Assembly (NCBI GenBank): GCA_963752755.1
Contig: CAVVZJ010000003.1
Coordinates: 1,181,518 to 1,245,517 of the forward strand
Reading direction: 5' to 3'
DNA length: 64,000 bases
Origin: CAVVZJ01 sp963752755
GTDB lineage: Bacteria > Planctomycetota > Planctomycetia > Isosphaerales > Isosphaeraceae
Below the pieces are notes generated by a model. It saw nothing but the letters and a program-made list of their open reading frames with translations, was not told where the DNA came from and searched no databases. This document shows, one piece after another, positions 48,005 through 58,200 of the stretch. Made by a program: the position numbers and the translations under genes. Every line of letters starts with the position of its first letter. Positions within the stretch are counted from its first letter, which is position 1.

Positions 48005-48211
48005 AGGATCCTCGAGACGGCGGTGGAGATCAGCGAGGAGTCTCGAAACAACCGCGATGTCCGGTGCGCCGATTGCACGGACCGCGCCTCTCCGAGGCAA
48101 CACCTCTTCGGGATCATCCTACGGCGCAGACGGTCCAGCGGTCCATCTCCACTCGCGGCCCCGGCCACACGCGTCGATTGAGGAGCGGTCGAGGAGGTGC
48201 TCCTCCTGCGT

Positions 48212-49091
48212 TCAGGCCGTCTCCTCGCGGCGGCCGCGGGTGCCGGGGGGGAGGCGCCCCAGCCGAGCTTGTCGCGGAGGGTGTGGTAGAAGCTGTGGCC
48301 GGGCAGGCGGATCATGGGGAAGGGGGTGGTGCCGCGGCGGACGAGGACGCGGTCGCCGGCGGAGAGGGGGATCTGGACCTGGCCGTCGATGACGAGGTAG
48401 GTGGCGATCCCGTGGCCGCCGGGGGTCATCTCGTAGAGCTTGTGCATGCCATCGACCAAAGGGCGCTGGGTCAGGGTGTGGGCGCAGATGGGGGTGATGA
48501 CGAACATGTGGGCGTCGGGCGGGAGGATCGGGCCGCCGGCGGAGAGGCTGTGGGCGGTCGAGCCGACGGGGGTGGCGACGATCAGGCCGTCGCCGAGGTA
48601 GGTCATCACGTCCTCGCCGTCGATCCGCAGGCCGATCTCGACCAGGCCGAACGTGGGCGCGGCGCGGATCACGGCGTCGTTCAGGCCGCGGAACTTGCGG
48701 GTCGGGCCGGAGCAGGGGGCGAGGGTGCATTCGAGCGTCATCAGGTTATCGACGAGGAAGCGCCGGTCGGCCAGGTCGCCGAGGCGGTCGAGCGTCTCGT
48801 CGGGCGTCAGCTCGGCGAGGAAGCCGAGGCGGCCGAGGTTGACGCCCAGGACGGGGACGGGGCAGTCGCCCATGCGTCGGGCGGTGTGGAGGACCGTGCC
48901 GTCGCCGCCGAGGACGAGGGCGACGTCGGCCTCCAGGCAAGAGAGGTCGGAGCTGGCGCCCAGGTCGATCGTCGCCAGCTCCAGCGGCCGTGGGCGCGGA
49001 TCGCCGCCGCCAGCCGCTCGGCCTCGACCGGAACCGAGGGCTTGCCGCCGTTGCCGAGAATGGCCAGTCGCAGGGGAGCGGGTCGGGTCAT
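48212..49091 (-). CDS. nadK: NAD kinase
   Basis: About 292 residues. The GGDGT motif in ALVLGGDGTVLHTARRM, NLGRLGFLAEL, GDGLIVATPVGSTAHSLSAGGP and ICAHTLTQRPLV are diagnostic of ATP-dependent NAD kinase, which makes NADP. The start MTRPAPLRLAILGNGG at 49091 is in a different frame from the body; the switch is near 49000. At the 3-prime end the frame runs on into palindromic repeat DNA to 47971, which is implausible. A one-base change in the G7 run at 48244-48250 gives a stop at 48212 soon after DKLGWG. It is divergent from the isoprenoid genes. Confidence 0.88.
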
Positions 49092-49095
49092 GGAC

Positions 49096-49128
49096 ATTGC
49101 GGATTGCGGATTGCGGATTGCGGATTGG
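49096..49128 (+). repeat. ATTGCGG heptamer tandem repeat
   Basis: Four perfect ATTGCGG units and a partial fifth, starting five bases after the nadK start codon. A second stretch (AATCCGCCATCCGCAAT, 49158-49174) is its imperfect inverted partner. Confidence 0.85.
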
Positions 49129-49405
49129 AAGATTCCTGGGATTCCGGGATTCGAAATCCGCCATCCGCAATGGGGCTCAATCATAACCGATCGACTGGCC
49201 GGAGGGCGCAACCCCGGCGGGTCGGTCGGTCGGCGGCTCCACTTTGCATTGCAAAGTTTTCGGCCGGTCTCGGATGGACAAGCGGGGTCGGAATGTCCAC
49301 AATAGGCGCGTGATGGAACGGGGCTGGTCGTCGGGGGAAGTCCCTCGTTCGGACCATGAAGGCCCGACGCCTCCGCGATGGACAGCCAGTCGAAACCTTC
49401 CGCCC

Positions 49406-50332
49406 ATGACGTATCCGACCGAGCCCGAGGCTTCGCCCCGTCTGGCCGACTTTCTGGAGGAGGCCCGGCGGCGGGTGGACGAGGCTCTGGACCGCTTCCT
49501 GCCGGGAGCGGCCGGCGGCCCGGAGGCGGCTGTCCGCCGCGACTGGCCGAGGCGATGCGTTACAGCGTTCTCGGGGGGGGCAAGCGGCTGCGGCCGTTGC
49601 TCGCCCTGATGGCCGCCGAGGCGTGTGGGGCCGACCCGGCCGAGGCGTTACCGGCGGCCTGTGCGTTGGAGATGGTTCACACGTATTCCTTGATCCACGA
49701 CGACCTGCCCGCCATGGACGACGACGACCTCCGCCGGGGACGTCCGACGTGTCACCGGGCCTTCGACGAGGCGACCGCGATCCTCGCGGGCGATGCGCTC
49801 TTGACGCTGGCCTTCGAGGTGGTCGCCCGACAGACGCGACCGGCCGAGGCCGTGGCGGATTGCGTGCGGGCGCTGGCGGAGGCGTCGGGTCCCGAGGGGA
49901 TGGTCGGGCGGTCAGATGGCCGACCTGGAGGCCGAGGGGCGAACGGACGCGACCGTCGCGGGCCTGGAGGGAATCCATCGTCGGAAGACCGGAGCCTTGC
50001 TGCGGGCCTCGCTCCGCATGGGGGCGGCCGTGGCACGGGCAGCCGACGTGCAGGTCCAGGCGCTGGACGACTACGGCCGCTGCGTCGGCCTGGCGTTCCA
50101 GATCGTCGATGACCTGCTCGACGTGCAAGGGGACGAGGCGAAGCTCGGCAAGCGGGTCGGCAAGGACTCGGGCCTGGGCAAGTGGACGTATCCGGGGCTC
50201 CTCGGGATCGACGGGAGCCGGGCGAAAGCCCGGCAACTGGCCGAGGAGGCCGTCGCGGCGATCGAGCCGCTGGGAGAACGGGGGGCCCGGTTGCGGGCCC
50301 TGGCCTGGCACCTGTTGGAAAGGGATCGTTGA
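49406..50332 (+). CDS. ispA: farnesyl/geranylgeranyl diphosphate synthase
   Basis: About 308 residues. The polyprenyl-synthase motifs are present: GGGKRLRPLLALMA, the first Asp-rich motif in HDDLPAMDDDDLRRGRPTCH, KTGALLRASLRMG, and the second in FQIVDDLLDVQGD. It condenses IPP with allylic diphosphates in the cytoplasm. Length and motif spacing fit IspA-type enzymes; chain length cannot be read with certainty. Frame changes near 49545 and 49905 are needed. The ATG at 49406 lacks a good ribosome-binding site. Its TGA overlaps the dxs ATG by one base (TGATG at 50330-50334), an operon with coupled translation. Confidence 0.9.
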
Positions 50333-52267
50333 TGAGCGGCGCAATCCTGCCCCGGATCGGCTCACCGGCCGACCTGAAGACGCTGTCCGAGAAGGAACTC
50401 CAGCAGCTCGCGGGCGAGATGCGCGACGAGTTGATCGGCGTCGTCGGCCGCCGCGCGGCCCACTTCGCCAGCAACCTCGGCGTCGTCGAGCTTTGCCTGG
50501 CGTTGCACATGGCGTTCGACTTCCGCAAGGACCGCCTGATCTGGGACACCGGCCACCAGATCTATCCCCACAAGCTGATCACCGGACGCGCCGAGCAGCT
50601 CCACTCGATCCGGACTCGCGGCGGCCTGATGGGCTATCCCAACCCCACCGAGAGCGCTTTCGACCTGTTCATGACCGGCCACGCCGGCTGCGCGCCCAGC
50701 ACGGCGCTCGGCCTGAAGGCCGGCGACGACCTGCTCGGTCAGCAAGGACCGTCACGCCGTCGCCGTGATCGGCGACGGGGCGTTCCCCTCGGGCATCGTC
50801 TTCGAGGCGTTGAACAACGCCGCCGGGTATGGCAAGTATCTTGTCATCTTGAACGACAACAAGATGTCGATCTGCCCCCGCGTCGGCGCCGTGGCCGGTT
50901 ACCTCGACCGTGCCCGGATGATGCCGGCGTATAACGATGCGAACAAGTTCGTCAAGAAGCTCCTGCCCTCGATTCCGCTGGTCGGCGAGCAGGCCGAGCG
51001 CTGGCTCCAGCAGCTCAAGGACGCCGTGAAGGCGTCGTTGCACGGCGGGATGCTGTTCGAGGAACTGGGCTTCACCTACCTCGGTCCGATCGACGGCCAC
51101 GACCTGAAGACGCTCCGGACCTATCTGGAGAAGGTCAAGGCGCTCGACGGCCCGGTGCTCCTGCACGTCTTGACCGACAAGGGCCGCGGCTTCGAGCCGG
51201 CCGAGAAGGACCCGGTGAAGTTCCACGCCCCCGCCCCATTCCAGCGCGACGAGGGCGGAATCATCCCGTTGAAGACGTCTTCCGGCCGGGCCTACACGAA
51301 CGCCATCAGCGAGGCGCTCTACGCCGCGCTCAGTCGCGATTCGAAGGTCTGCGTCTTGACGGCGGCGATGTGCGAGGGGAACAAGCTCCAGAAGATTCGC
51401 AAGGACTTCCCCTCGCAGTTCTTCGACGCCGGCATCTGCGAGAGCCACGCCGTCGCCTTCGCCGCCGGCATGGCCAAGACCGGGGCGCGGCCGGTCGTCG
51501 ATATTTACAGCACGTTCCTGCAACGGTCGTTCGACCAGATCTTCCAGGAGGTCGCCCTCCAGAACCTGCCAGTCGTCTTCACGCTCGACCGCGCCGGCCT
51601 GGTCGGCTCGGACGGGCCGACGCACCACGGCACGTATGACCTCGCCTACATGCGGGTTTTCCCGAACATGGTCGTGATGGCCCCCGGCGATGAGAAAGAC
51701 GTCGCCCCGATGCTCGACTTCGCGCTCGGGCACGATTCGCCGGTCTCGATCCGCTATCCGAAGGCCGACGTTGAGGCGATCGAGCGCGAGGTGCAGCCGA
51801 TCGAACTGGGCCAGGCCGAGGTCCTCGAATGGGAGACCGACGGCATGCTGATCGCCTGCGGCACCTTGCTCGGCCATTGCTTGAAGGTCGCCCGTCGGCT
51901 CCGTGATGAGCACGGCCTGCGCGTGGGCGTGATCAACGCGCGGTTCGTCAAGCCGCTGGACAAGGCCACGATTGCCAAGGCGGTCGAGGAGTGTGGCTTC
52001 GTGCTGACGGTCGAGGAAGGTTGCCTTCAGGGCGGCTTCGGCTCGGCCGTACTCGAGACCGCCAACGACGCCGGCCTGAACACGACGCACGTCCGCCGAC
52101 TGGGCTTACCGGATCGCTTCGTCCTGCACGCCGAGCGCGACGAGCAGCTTGCCGAGGTCGGCCTCGACGTGGAGGGGATCACGTCCGCCGCGGTGGAGCT
52201 GGCCCGCGCCGTTGGCCTGCCCGTCAGCTCCGGCTCGGCTGCGGCGGGTGGTCGGTGGGCTGGCTGA
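50332..52267 (+). CDS. dxs: 1-deoxy-D-xylulose-5-phosphate synthase
   Basis: About 644 residues, normal for DXS. It shows the thiamine-diphosphate fold: HFASNLGVVELCLALHMAF, WDTGHQIYPHKLITGR, GDGAFPSGIVFEALNNA with NDNKMS (ThDP motif), YLGPIDGHDLKTL, and transketolase-like FDAGICESHAVAFAAGMA and RAGLVGSDGPTHHG. DXS makes the first intermediate of the MEP isoprenoid pathway from pyruvate and glyceraldehyde 3-phosphate. One frame change near 50748 lies just before KDRHAVAVIGDGA. Cotranscription with ispA joins the entry and prenyl-elongation steps of one pathway. Confidence 0.92.
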
Positions 52268-52374
52268 GTGAGAGTTCGATCGACCTGCTTGAATGCCCAC
52301 GCGTGTATTGTCATAATGGTTTTCCATCCTGTCTGGGTTTGCGGGTGGTGTGAGCGCCGTAGAAGGGCGACGAC

Positions 52375-52976
52375 ATGGCGTCGATCATTCCGGGCGAATC
52401 GTGGGCGGTCGACCCTCACGGTCGGCCCGAACCGGTAGCGGCTGTCGCTGCATGGGCCGAGGCGATAGAGGCTTATCGGACCTACCTGCTGGCGATCGCC
52501 GCCAATGAGTTGGGGGCTGACCTCACCGCGAAGCTCGGCGCCTCCGACCTGGTGCAGGAGACCTTCCTCGCTGCGCATCGCGATGCCGCGACGTTCCGGG
52601 GCAAGTCGCCGGAGGAGTGGCGAGGCTGGCTACGGTCGATCCTCCAGAACCTCGCGGCCAACGCTCGCCGGCACTACCGCGAGACCGCCAAGCGGCGGGT
52701 CGATCGCGAGATCCGGATCGACGTGGCCGACCTGGAAGTGGCAGACACGGCGACCTCGCCCAGCGCCAGGCGGCCCGCCGCGAGCGGGCCGACGCCCTGG
52801 CCTTGGCCGTGGCCCGCCTGCCGGAGCATTACCGCCATGTACTCCGCTGGCACCATCAGGAGGGCCAGACCTTCGAGCAGATCGCGTCGCGCCTCGGGGT
52901 CTCCTCCGAGGCGGTCCGGAAACTCTGGGGCCGGGCCCTGGTCCGGCTCCGCGGGGCGCTGGGGTCTGACATGTGA
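52375..52976 (+). CDS. ECF-type RNA polymerase sigma factor
   Basis: About 200 residues. Region 2 is seen in LGASDLVQETFLAAHRDAAT followed by WRGWLRSILQNLAANARRHY, and region 4 in LPEHYRHVLRWHHQEGQTFE followed by IASRLGVSSEAVRKLWGRAL. The frame changes near 52755 in the linker. The ATG at 52375 follows AAGGG. Its stop overlaps the next gene's GTG by four bases (ATGTGA at 52971-52976), so kinase synthesis is probably coupled. This sigma factor-kinase arrangement is typical of planctomycete ECF groups, where the kinase likely controls the sigma factor. Confidence 0.87.
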
Positions 52977-55900
52977 GCATCAGCCCGGACGACATCACCC
53001 CGATCGATGACCAGCTCCTCGCCGCCCTGCTCGCCGACGACGCCGCGCTGGCGGCTGGCCGCGCACTCGAACCGGCCTCGGATGGCATGGCGGGCGATCT
53101 GCGGGCCTGCTTGCTCGATCTCGAATCGCTCTGGCCGCGTGCCGGCGTCTCGTTGACCGAGGACCTCGGCGCATTCGACCCGGCCACGGCCTCCAACCCG
53201 CCGCGGTTCGGGCGGTTCGAGGTGATCGAGGCGGTTGGCCGGGGCGGCTTCGGCGTCGTCTTCCGGGCCCGCGACCCGAGGCTCGGCCGCGAGGTCGCCT
53301 TGAAGGTGCCGCGCCCCGACGTGCTGCTGACGGCCGCTCTGCGACGGCGGTTCCTCCGCGAGGCGCGAGCCGCGGCGGCCCTGGATCACCCGCAGATTGT
53401 CCCGGTCTTCGACGCCGACATGCTCGGGCCGTTTTGCTACATCGCCTCGGCCTTCTGCGAGGGGCCGACCCTTTCGGCCTGGCTGCGGTCGCGACCCGAG
53501 CCGGTCCCGCCCCGGCTGGCCGCCCGCTTGCTCCGGTCGCTGGCCGAGGCCGTTCAGCATGCTCACGACCGGGGCATCCTGCATCGCGACCTGAAGCCTT
53601 CGAATGTGCTGCTCCAGCTTCCGGCGCCTGGTCGGCCCGAGGCCGAGATCGTGCCCCGGATCACCGATTTCGGCCTGGCCAAGCTCTTGGCGGAAGAGGG
53701 CGGCGAGACCGAGGAGACGCGCAGCCAGGCCCTGATCGGCTCGCCACCCTACATGGCTCCCGAGCAGGCCGCCGGCAAGGCCCGCGAGGTCGGCGCGACG
53801 ACCGACGTGTACGCCCTCGGCGCCACGCTCTATCAGGTCCTCACCGGCCGGCCGCCGTTCGAGGGTGAGTCGCGTTCCGAGACGCTCATGCAGGTGCTCG
53901 CGACCGAGCCGGTCTCGCCCCAGGCATTGCGGCCGGGTCTGCCGCGCGACCTGCAGACGATCTGCCTGAAGTGCTTGAAGAAAGACCCCAGACGCCGCTA
54001 CGCCACGGCGACCGCCCTGGCCGATGACCTCGGCCGGTTCCTCCGTGGCGAGCCGATCCAAGCCCGACCGGCCTCGGTCCGGGAGCGGGCCTGGAAGTGG
54101 GCGCGGAGACGACCGTCGCAGGCGCTGGCCGTCGTCTTGCTGGCCCTGGTGGCCGTCGGCCTGGCCGGTGGCCTGACCTGGTCGAACGCCTGGCTCCAGG
54201 CCCACAACCGCCGTCTCCAGCAGGCGATTGACCGCGCCGACCGCCACGCCCGCGACGCCGACCGCCACGCCCGCGATGTCGAGCGCGAGCGCCGGCTCAC
54301 CGCCCGTTTTCTCAACGACGCCCAGCTCCATCTGGCCGACCAGGCGCTCGAACTCGGCCAGTACGAGCGGGCGCAGGACCTCCTCGACGCGCTCGGTCCC
54401 GGCTCCGATGGGGCAGACCCGCACGGCTTCGTCTGGCAACACCTCCGCCGACGGAGCCGCGTTCCCTTCATCCAGCTCCGGGGTCAGGAATGGTCGGTCC
54501 GTGGGATGGCCGCCCTGCCTGACGGGCGCACGGTCGCGGTGGGTAACTGGGACGGCAAGGTCACCCTCTGGGATCTGCCCACCGAGCGGCTCCGGGCTCA
54601 ACTGACCGGCCATGAGTCCTCCAAGACGTCGTCCGCCTTCTCGCCGGACGGCCGGATGCTGGCCAATTTCGAGGCCGACACCCCCGAGGAACCGCGGCGG
54701 GGGGCCGTCACGGTCTGGGACGTGGCGACCGCCCGGCGTCTGTTCCGGCTGCGACCGTCTCGGCCGGTCGAGTGGGTCGAGAGCTTCGAGTTCCTGTCCG
54801 GAGGGCTGCTGGCCGTGGCCTGGATCGAGCCGCAGCAGCGGCTCCTGGTCGAGGTCTGGGACCTGGCTGCCGATCCCGCCCGGCCCCGACGGGTCGGCCA
54901 GTTGGAGGGCCTCGACGCGGTCGAGTTTGCGACGGGTGGCGGGGTGTTCGCCGTTCGCAAGGACGAGCATCTGGTCCTCTATGAGGTCGATGCCGACGGC
55001 CTCCGCCCCCGGTCGGTCATCTCCCAGCCGCTCGAACTCGTGGACCTTTCTCCGGACGGCCGCCTGATCGTCGCGTTCAAGGCCCAGCAATTCGCGGCCA
55101 TCATCGATTCCGCCTCCGGCACCGAGCTGGGACGGCTTGATTCTCTGGACGCCTTGTCCCCGGTTGCCATCAGCGCCGATAGTTCTGCCCTGGCGATCCC
55201 CGACGTTTCCGGGCGGGTCCATCTCTGGGATCGCCACTCGCGGCAGTTCCGGACCGTCCGGGTGGACGAGAACGGCCAGCATTCGAGCCTGCGACTGGCA
55301 CTCTCCCCCGACGGTCGCCGGCTCGTCGCGGTCAGCCGTCACCCGCAGGGCGGCGGCGGCCCGGTCACGCTCTGGGATGTGGCGACCGGCCATCGGCTCG
55401 CCACCTTCCCCGGCCGGCCTGGCACCTACGACGTGCCGGCCTTCACGACCGACGGTCAGTCGGTGCTTCTCTTCGAGGGGGCGTCGATCCGCCGCTGGTT
55501 CCCCGATCGGTCCGACGAGGCTTCGGTCGCCCTGGGAGGGCACGCCGACGAGGGCTGGTCCACCGTCTTCTCGCCTGACGGCTCCCGGCTCGCCACGGGC
55601 AGTGACGACACCGACGAGCCCCAGACCATCAAGATCTGGGACGGTGCGAGCGGGCGTCTGATGGCGTCCTGGTCTGGGGGCGTGGGGACCGTGGCCGCAC
55701 TCGCCTTCCATCCCGCGGGTCGTGTCCTCGCCTCCGGCCACCTCGCCGACGGACGCCGCGACAGTGTCCGGCTCTGGGACGCCGCGACCGGGCAGTCGCT
55801 CGGCTCTCTGCAAGGTCACGACGGCCGGGTGTACGCGGTCGCCTACAGCCCCGACGGCCGGACCCTCGCGACGGGCGGCTCCGACATGGTCGTCCGGCTC

Positions 55901-56440
55901 TGGGACACGACGACGGGCCGGACAAGAGCGATCCTCCCAGGTCACGACGAGAAGGTCCGCTCCCTCACCTTCTCGGCCGACGGTCGGACCCTGGCCTCCG
56001 CGGGCAACGACAAGATGATCCGGCTCTGGGACGTGGCGACCGCCACTCCTCGCGAGCGTCTCGACATTGGCCAGAAGGTCGTGGCGATCGCCTTCCGCAG
56101 TGACGGCCGGGCTCTGGCGGCGGCTGGTGAGGCGGGTGCCCTGGTCCTCTGGGACCTCGACTCGAAGCTCCCGCCCCGGACTCTCCACGGCCCCGACTCC
56201 GAGTTGCAGAGCCTGGCCCTCACGCCCGATGGGCAGACCCTGGCCGTCGCCGGCCGATCGGGCAAGATCATCCTCTGGGACACGATCACCGGCCAGGAAC
56301 TGCTGACCCTCGAAGGTCACTCCGCTCCGGTGCACGGCCTCGCCTTCGCCCCGGACGGCTCCCGGCTCGCCTCGTGCGACCACGCCGGCTGCCTCCGACT
56401 CTGGCTCGGCCGGCTCACCGAGGACGCCAGGGGCCGATGA
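52973..56440 (+). CDS. Ser/Thr protein kinase with membrane segment and WD40 propeller
   Basis: 1,155 residues, intact. The Hanks-type kinase domain spans about residues 80-360: GRGGFGVVFRARD, Lys111 in VALKVPRP, the HRD at 204-206 in LHRDLKPSNVLL, DFG at 232-234 and GSPPYMAPEQ. One membrane segment lies at about 383-402, followed by a short coiled coil. The outer part, from about residue 480, is a WD40 array with repeats ending in LWD (VTLWDLPTERLRAQLTGHES, VRLWDTTTGRTRAILPGHDE). The start is the GTG at 52973 inside the sigma-factor stop. The propeller probably senses an extracellular ligand and the kinase signals to the sigma factor; inferred from the pairing. Confidence 0.9.
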   Translation: MSISPDDITPIDDQLLAALLADDAALAAGRALEPASDGMAGDLRACLLDLESLWPRAGVSLTEDLGAFDPATASNPPRFGRFEVIEAVGRGGFGVVFRARDPRLGREVALKVPRPDVLLTAALRRRFLREARAAAALDHPQIVPVFDADMLGPFCYIASAFCEGPTLSAWLRSRPEPVPPRLAARLLRSLAEAVQHAHDRGILHRDLKPSNVLLQLPAPGRPEAEIVPRITDFGLAKLLAEEGGETEETRSQALIGSPPYMAPEQAAGKAREVGATTDVYALGATLYQVLTGRPPFEGESRSETLMQVLATEPVSPQALRPGLPRDLQTICLKCLKKDPRRRYATATALADDLGRFLRGEPIQARPASVRERAWKWARRRPSQALAVVLLALVAVGLAGGLTWSNAWLQAHNRRLQQAIDRADRHARDADRHARDVERERRLTARFLNDAQLHLADQALELGQYERAQDLLDALGPGSDGADPHGFVWQHLRRRSRVPFIQLRGQEWSVRGMAALPDGRTVAVGNWDGKVTLWDLPTERLRAQLTGHESSKTSSAFSPDGRMLANFEADTPEEPRRGAVTVWDVATARRLFRLRPSRPVEWVESFEFLSGGLLAVAWIEPQQRLLVEVWDLAADPARPRRVGQLEGLDAVEFATGGGVFAVRKDEHLVLYEVDADGLRPRSVISQPLELVDLSPDGRLIVAFKAQQFAAIIDSASGTELGRLDSLDALSPVAISADSSALAIPDVSGRVHLWDRHSRQFRTVRVDENGQHSSLRLALSPDGRRLVAVSRHPQGGGGPVTLWDVATGHRLATFPGRPGTYDVPAFTTDGQSVLLFEGASIRRWFPDRSDEASVALGGHADEGWSTVFSPDGSRLATGSDDTDEPQTIKIWDGASGRLMASWSGGVGTVAALAFHPAGRVLASGHLADGRRDSVRLWDAATGQSLGSLQGHDGRVYAVAYSPDGRTLATGGSDMVVRLWDTTTGRTRAILPGHDEKVRSLTFSADGRTLASAGNDKMIRLWDVATATPRERLDIGQKVVAIAFRSDGRALAAAGEAGALVLWDLDSKLPPRTLHGPDSELQSLALTPDGQTLAVAGRSGKIILWDTITGQELLTLEGHSAPVHGLAFAPDGSRLASCDHAGCLRLWLGRLTEDARGR

Positions 56441-56463
56441 GGGATCGGGGCAGAGCGCCGGGG

Positions 56464-57201
56464 TCAGATCATCCGCCATTCCCCGGTCTTCGCGCCGGAG
56501 TCGGGGTGGTGATGCGGATCTTCGGCCGAGAGGACGGGCACATCGCCGACGCCCCAGAGGCGGAAGCCGCCGCGGAAGGCCGTGAGGTTGTGGCCGAGTC
56601 GCGAGCCGGGCGGTAGCCGCTTGAGCTTCTTGGCGTCGCCGCCGCCGAGAACCAGGTCGTCCACGAGGAAGGCGTCGATCAGGTGCGTGATGACCCGGTA
56701 CACCGCGCGTCGCCAGGTCGATTTGCCGAGGCTCTTGCGGCCGGCGCGGCCGAGGGTCTCGCCGAGGGTCCGGCCCGCCTCGCTGCGAAACGGCAGACGA
56801 CCCAGCTCCAGGGCGACCAGCACCCGCTCGGCGATCAAGGCCCCGCCGACGCCGGTGCCCAGGCCAAGGAAGAGCATCCGGCCGCCCTGGTAGCTGCCCA
56901 GCGCCTGCATCACCGCGTCGTTGACAACCTTGACCGGCCGCTCGAAGGCGGCGGGGAAATTGAAGCCAACCCAGCCCGGCCCGAGGTTGCCGGGCTCGCT
57001 TTGCGGCCCGTCGTCGCCGACCGGGCACGGTACGCCAATCGAGACGGCCTCGTACTGCCAGTCGTCCGCCAGCTCGCGGACTGTCTTCACCAGCCGAGCG
57101 GGGGTCAACTCCGGCCCCGAGGGGGCCTTGCGGGGCTCGGTCTCTCCGGAGACCAGGATCTTCAGCTTCGAGCCGCCGATGTCGATCGCCAGGGTCTTCA
57201 T
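56464..57201 (-). CDS. ppgK: polyphosphate glucokinase (ROK family)
   Basis: 245 residues, intact. It starts MKTLAIDIGGSKLKILVSG (phosphate-binding DIGGS) and has VSIGVPCPVGDDG, NFPAAFERPVKVVNDAVMQA and LFLGLGTGVGGALI, all typical of polyphosphate-dependent ROK glucokinases. It phosphorylates glucose using polyphosphate, possibly also ATP, in the cytoplasm. The ATG at 57201 is chosen as the family start; upstream residues are Arg-rich and unlike the family. It is convergent with the kinase gene 23 bases away. Confidence 0.88.
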   Translation of the reverse strand: MKTLAIDIGGSKLKILVSGETEPRKAPSGPELTPARLVKTVRELADDWQYEAVSIGVPCPVGDDGPQSEPGNLGPGWVGFNFPAAFERPVKVVNDAVMQALGSYQGGRMLFLGLGTGVGGALIAERVLVALELGRLPFRSEAGRTLGETLGRAGRKSLGKSTWRRAVYRVITHLIDAFLVDDLVLGGGDAKKLKRLPPGSRLGHNLTAFRGGFRLWGVGDVPVLSAEDPHHHPDSGAKTGEWRMI

Positions 57202-57534
57202 GGAAAGGGCGCATCCCGTCCGCCGGGTGACGGTCCGCCGTCGCCCGTCGCGACCGGCCATCATTCCCGAGGTCGGCGGAACCGAGGAGCACGTCAGATG
57301 CCGAAATCCGGTCCTCCGGGAAGTGAAGGAACGCCCGGGAACCGGCGTTGCCCCCCGGTTCGAAAACGCCCCGACAGCATGACAGGATTGCTTTCTTTGA
57401 CCGTGTGCTGGGGCTCGGGACGGTCCGGAAACGCTCAGGCGACGCGCTGGGGACGCCTGGAAAACGGTGGGACGATGCCAGGGGGCGCTTTCTTTTGAGC
57501 CGAAACTGATGTCGCAACTCTTTGTCTCTTCGAA
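57202..57534. other. intergenic region upstream of ppgK
   Basis: About 330 bases between the ppgK start and dispersed repeat D copy 3. It probably holds the ppgK promoter; no clear boxes are seen. Confidence 0.35.
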
Positions 57535-57550
57535 AATTCGATTATGGTCT

Positions 57551-57660
57551 TGCCTATTTTGAAGTTCGTTCGGCGGTGGGGGGCGCTGCGCCTCGCCGGC
57601 AGTCAGGGCCAGAGGCCCGATCGAATCATCGGGGAGCCCATGTTAATTATAGCACACGAT
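57551..57660 (-). repeat. dispersed repeat D, copy 3
   Basis: On the plus strand: TTGCCTATTTTGAAGTTCG then TTCGGCG, a GC-rich centre, and TGTTAATTATAGCACA. The minus strand carries TGCTATAAT at 57646-57654. Same orientation as 29769-29890. Confidence 0.75.
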
Positions 57661-57788
57661 CGGAAGGCTGGCGCAGGGCCATTCGTGGTCAGGAGGGGGA
57701 ACCGAGCGTGCCGTTGCGGGAAGGCCCGGGAGGGCGGATCGCGATGTGGCGGAGGGTGGCTGCGTGGTTGGATGCAGAGAAACGGGCC

Positions 57789-58127
57789 TCAGAACGGCAG
57801 GTCGTCGGGTTCGTCCGCGTCATCGGCCGCCCTGGTTTCTGAACCATTCGCGTCATCGGCCGCGGCTGGACCGGAGGGTGGCCGGTGGTCGAACGGAGCC
57901 GTCTGCGGCTGACCCGAGTTATCGACGCTGGTCAGCAGCGCGACCTGACGCTCAGCGCGATCGAGGAGCCCCTTGCAACGCGAGAGCAGGCGGACACCGC
58001 GCTCGTAGGCGGCCAGCGCGGCGTCGAGGTCGAGGTCGCCGGATTCGAGCGCGGAGACGGTCTGCTCCAGCGCCTGCAGGGAGGGCTCGAAGCCAGCGGG
58101 TTCGGTCTCGGGGTCAGCGGGGGGCAT
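57789..58127 (-). CDS. xseB: exodeoxyribonuclease VII small subunit
   Basis: 112 residues, intact. The core PSLQALEQTVSALESGDLDL followed by DAALAAYERGVRLLSRCKGL is the XseB signature. The last 45 residues are an acidic, Pro/Asp-rich tail not needed by the family. XseB binds the large subunit to form the processive single-strand exonuclease. It follows xseA on the same strand after 67 bases that include an AT-rich hairpin. Confidence 0.92.
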   Translation of the reverse strand: MPPADPETEPAGFEPSLQALEQTVSALESGDLDLDAALAAYERGVRLLSRCKGLLDRAERQVALLTSVDNSGQPQTAPFDHRPPSGPAAADDANGSETRAADDADEPDDLPF

Positions 58128-58144
58128 CGGGAGAAGACCTCCAG

Positions 58145-58200
58145 AACCAGGAACGAAGATTCTTTATTTGAAAAATTTTAATTTGTAAATTTTCTTATTT
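58145..58200 (-). promoter_or_regulatory. AT-rich spacer between xseA and xseB
   Basis: GAAAAATTTTAATTTG and TAAATTTTCTTATTT form an almost pure A/T stretch with an imperfect GAAAA / TTTTC palindrome. It lies after the xseA stop and before the xseB start and could be a promoter for xseB or a weak terminator. Confidence 0.4.

Noticed and set aside
47971..48211. C-terminal extension of NAD kinase
   Set aside because: The extension translates intergenic sequence and one arm of a nested palindrome. A one-base change in a G7 run ends the protein at 48212, close to the usual NadK end.
52856..57517. Antisense open frame of 1,553 codons opposite the kinase-WD40 gene
   Set aside because: It spans several real genes on either strand, is Arg/Pro/Gly-rich without domain patterns, and the sense strand has a complete kinase and WD40 protein.
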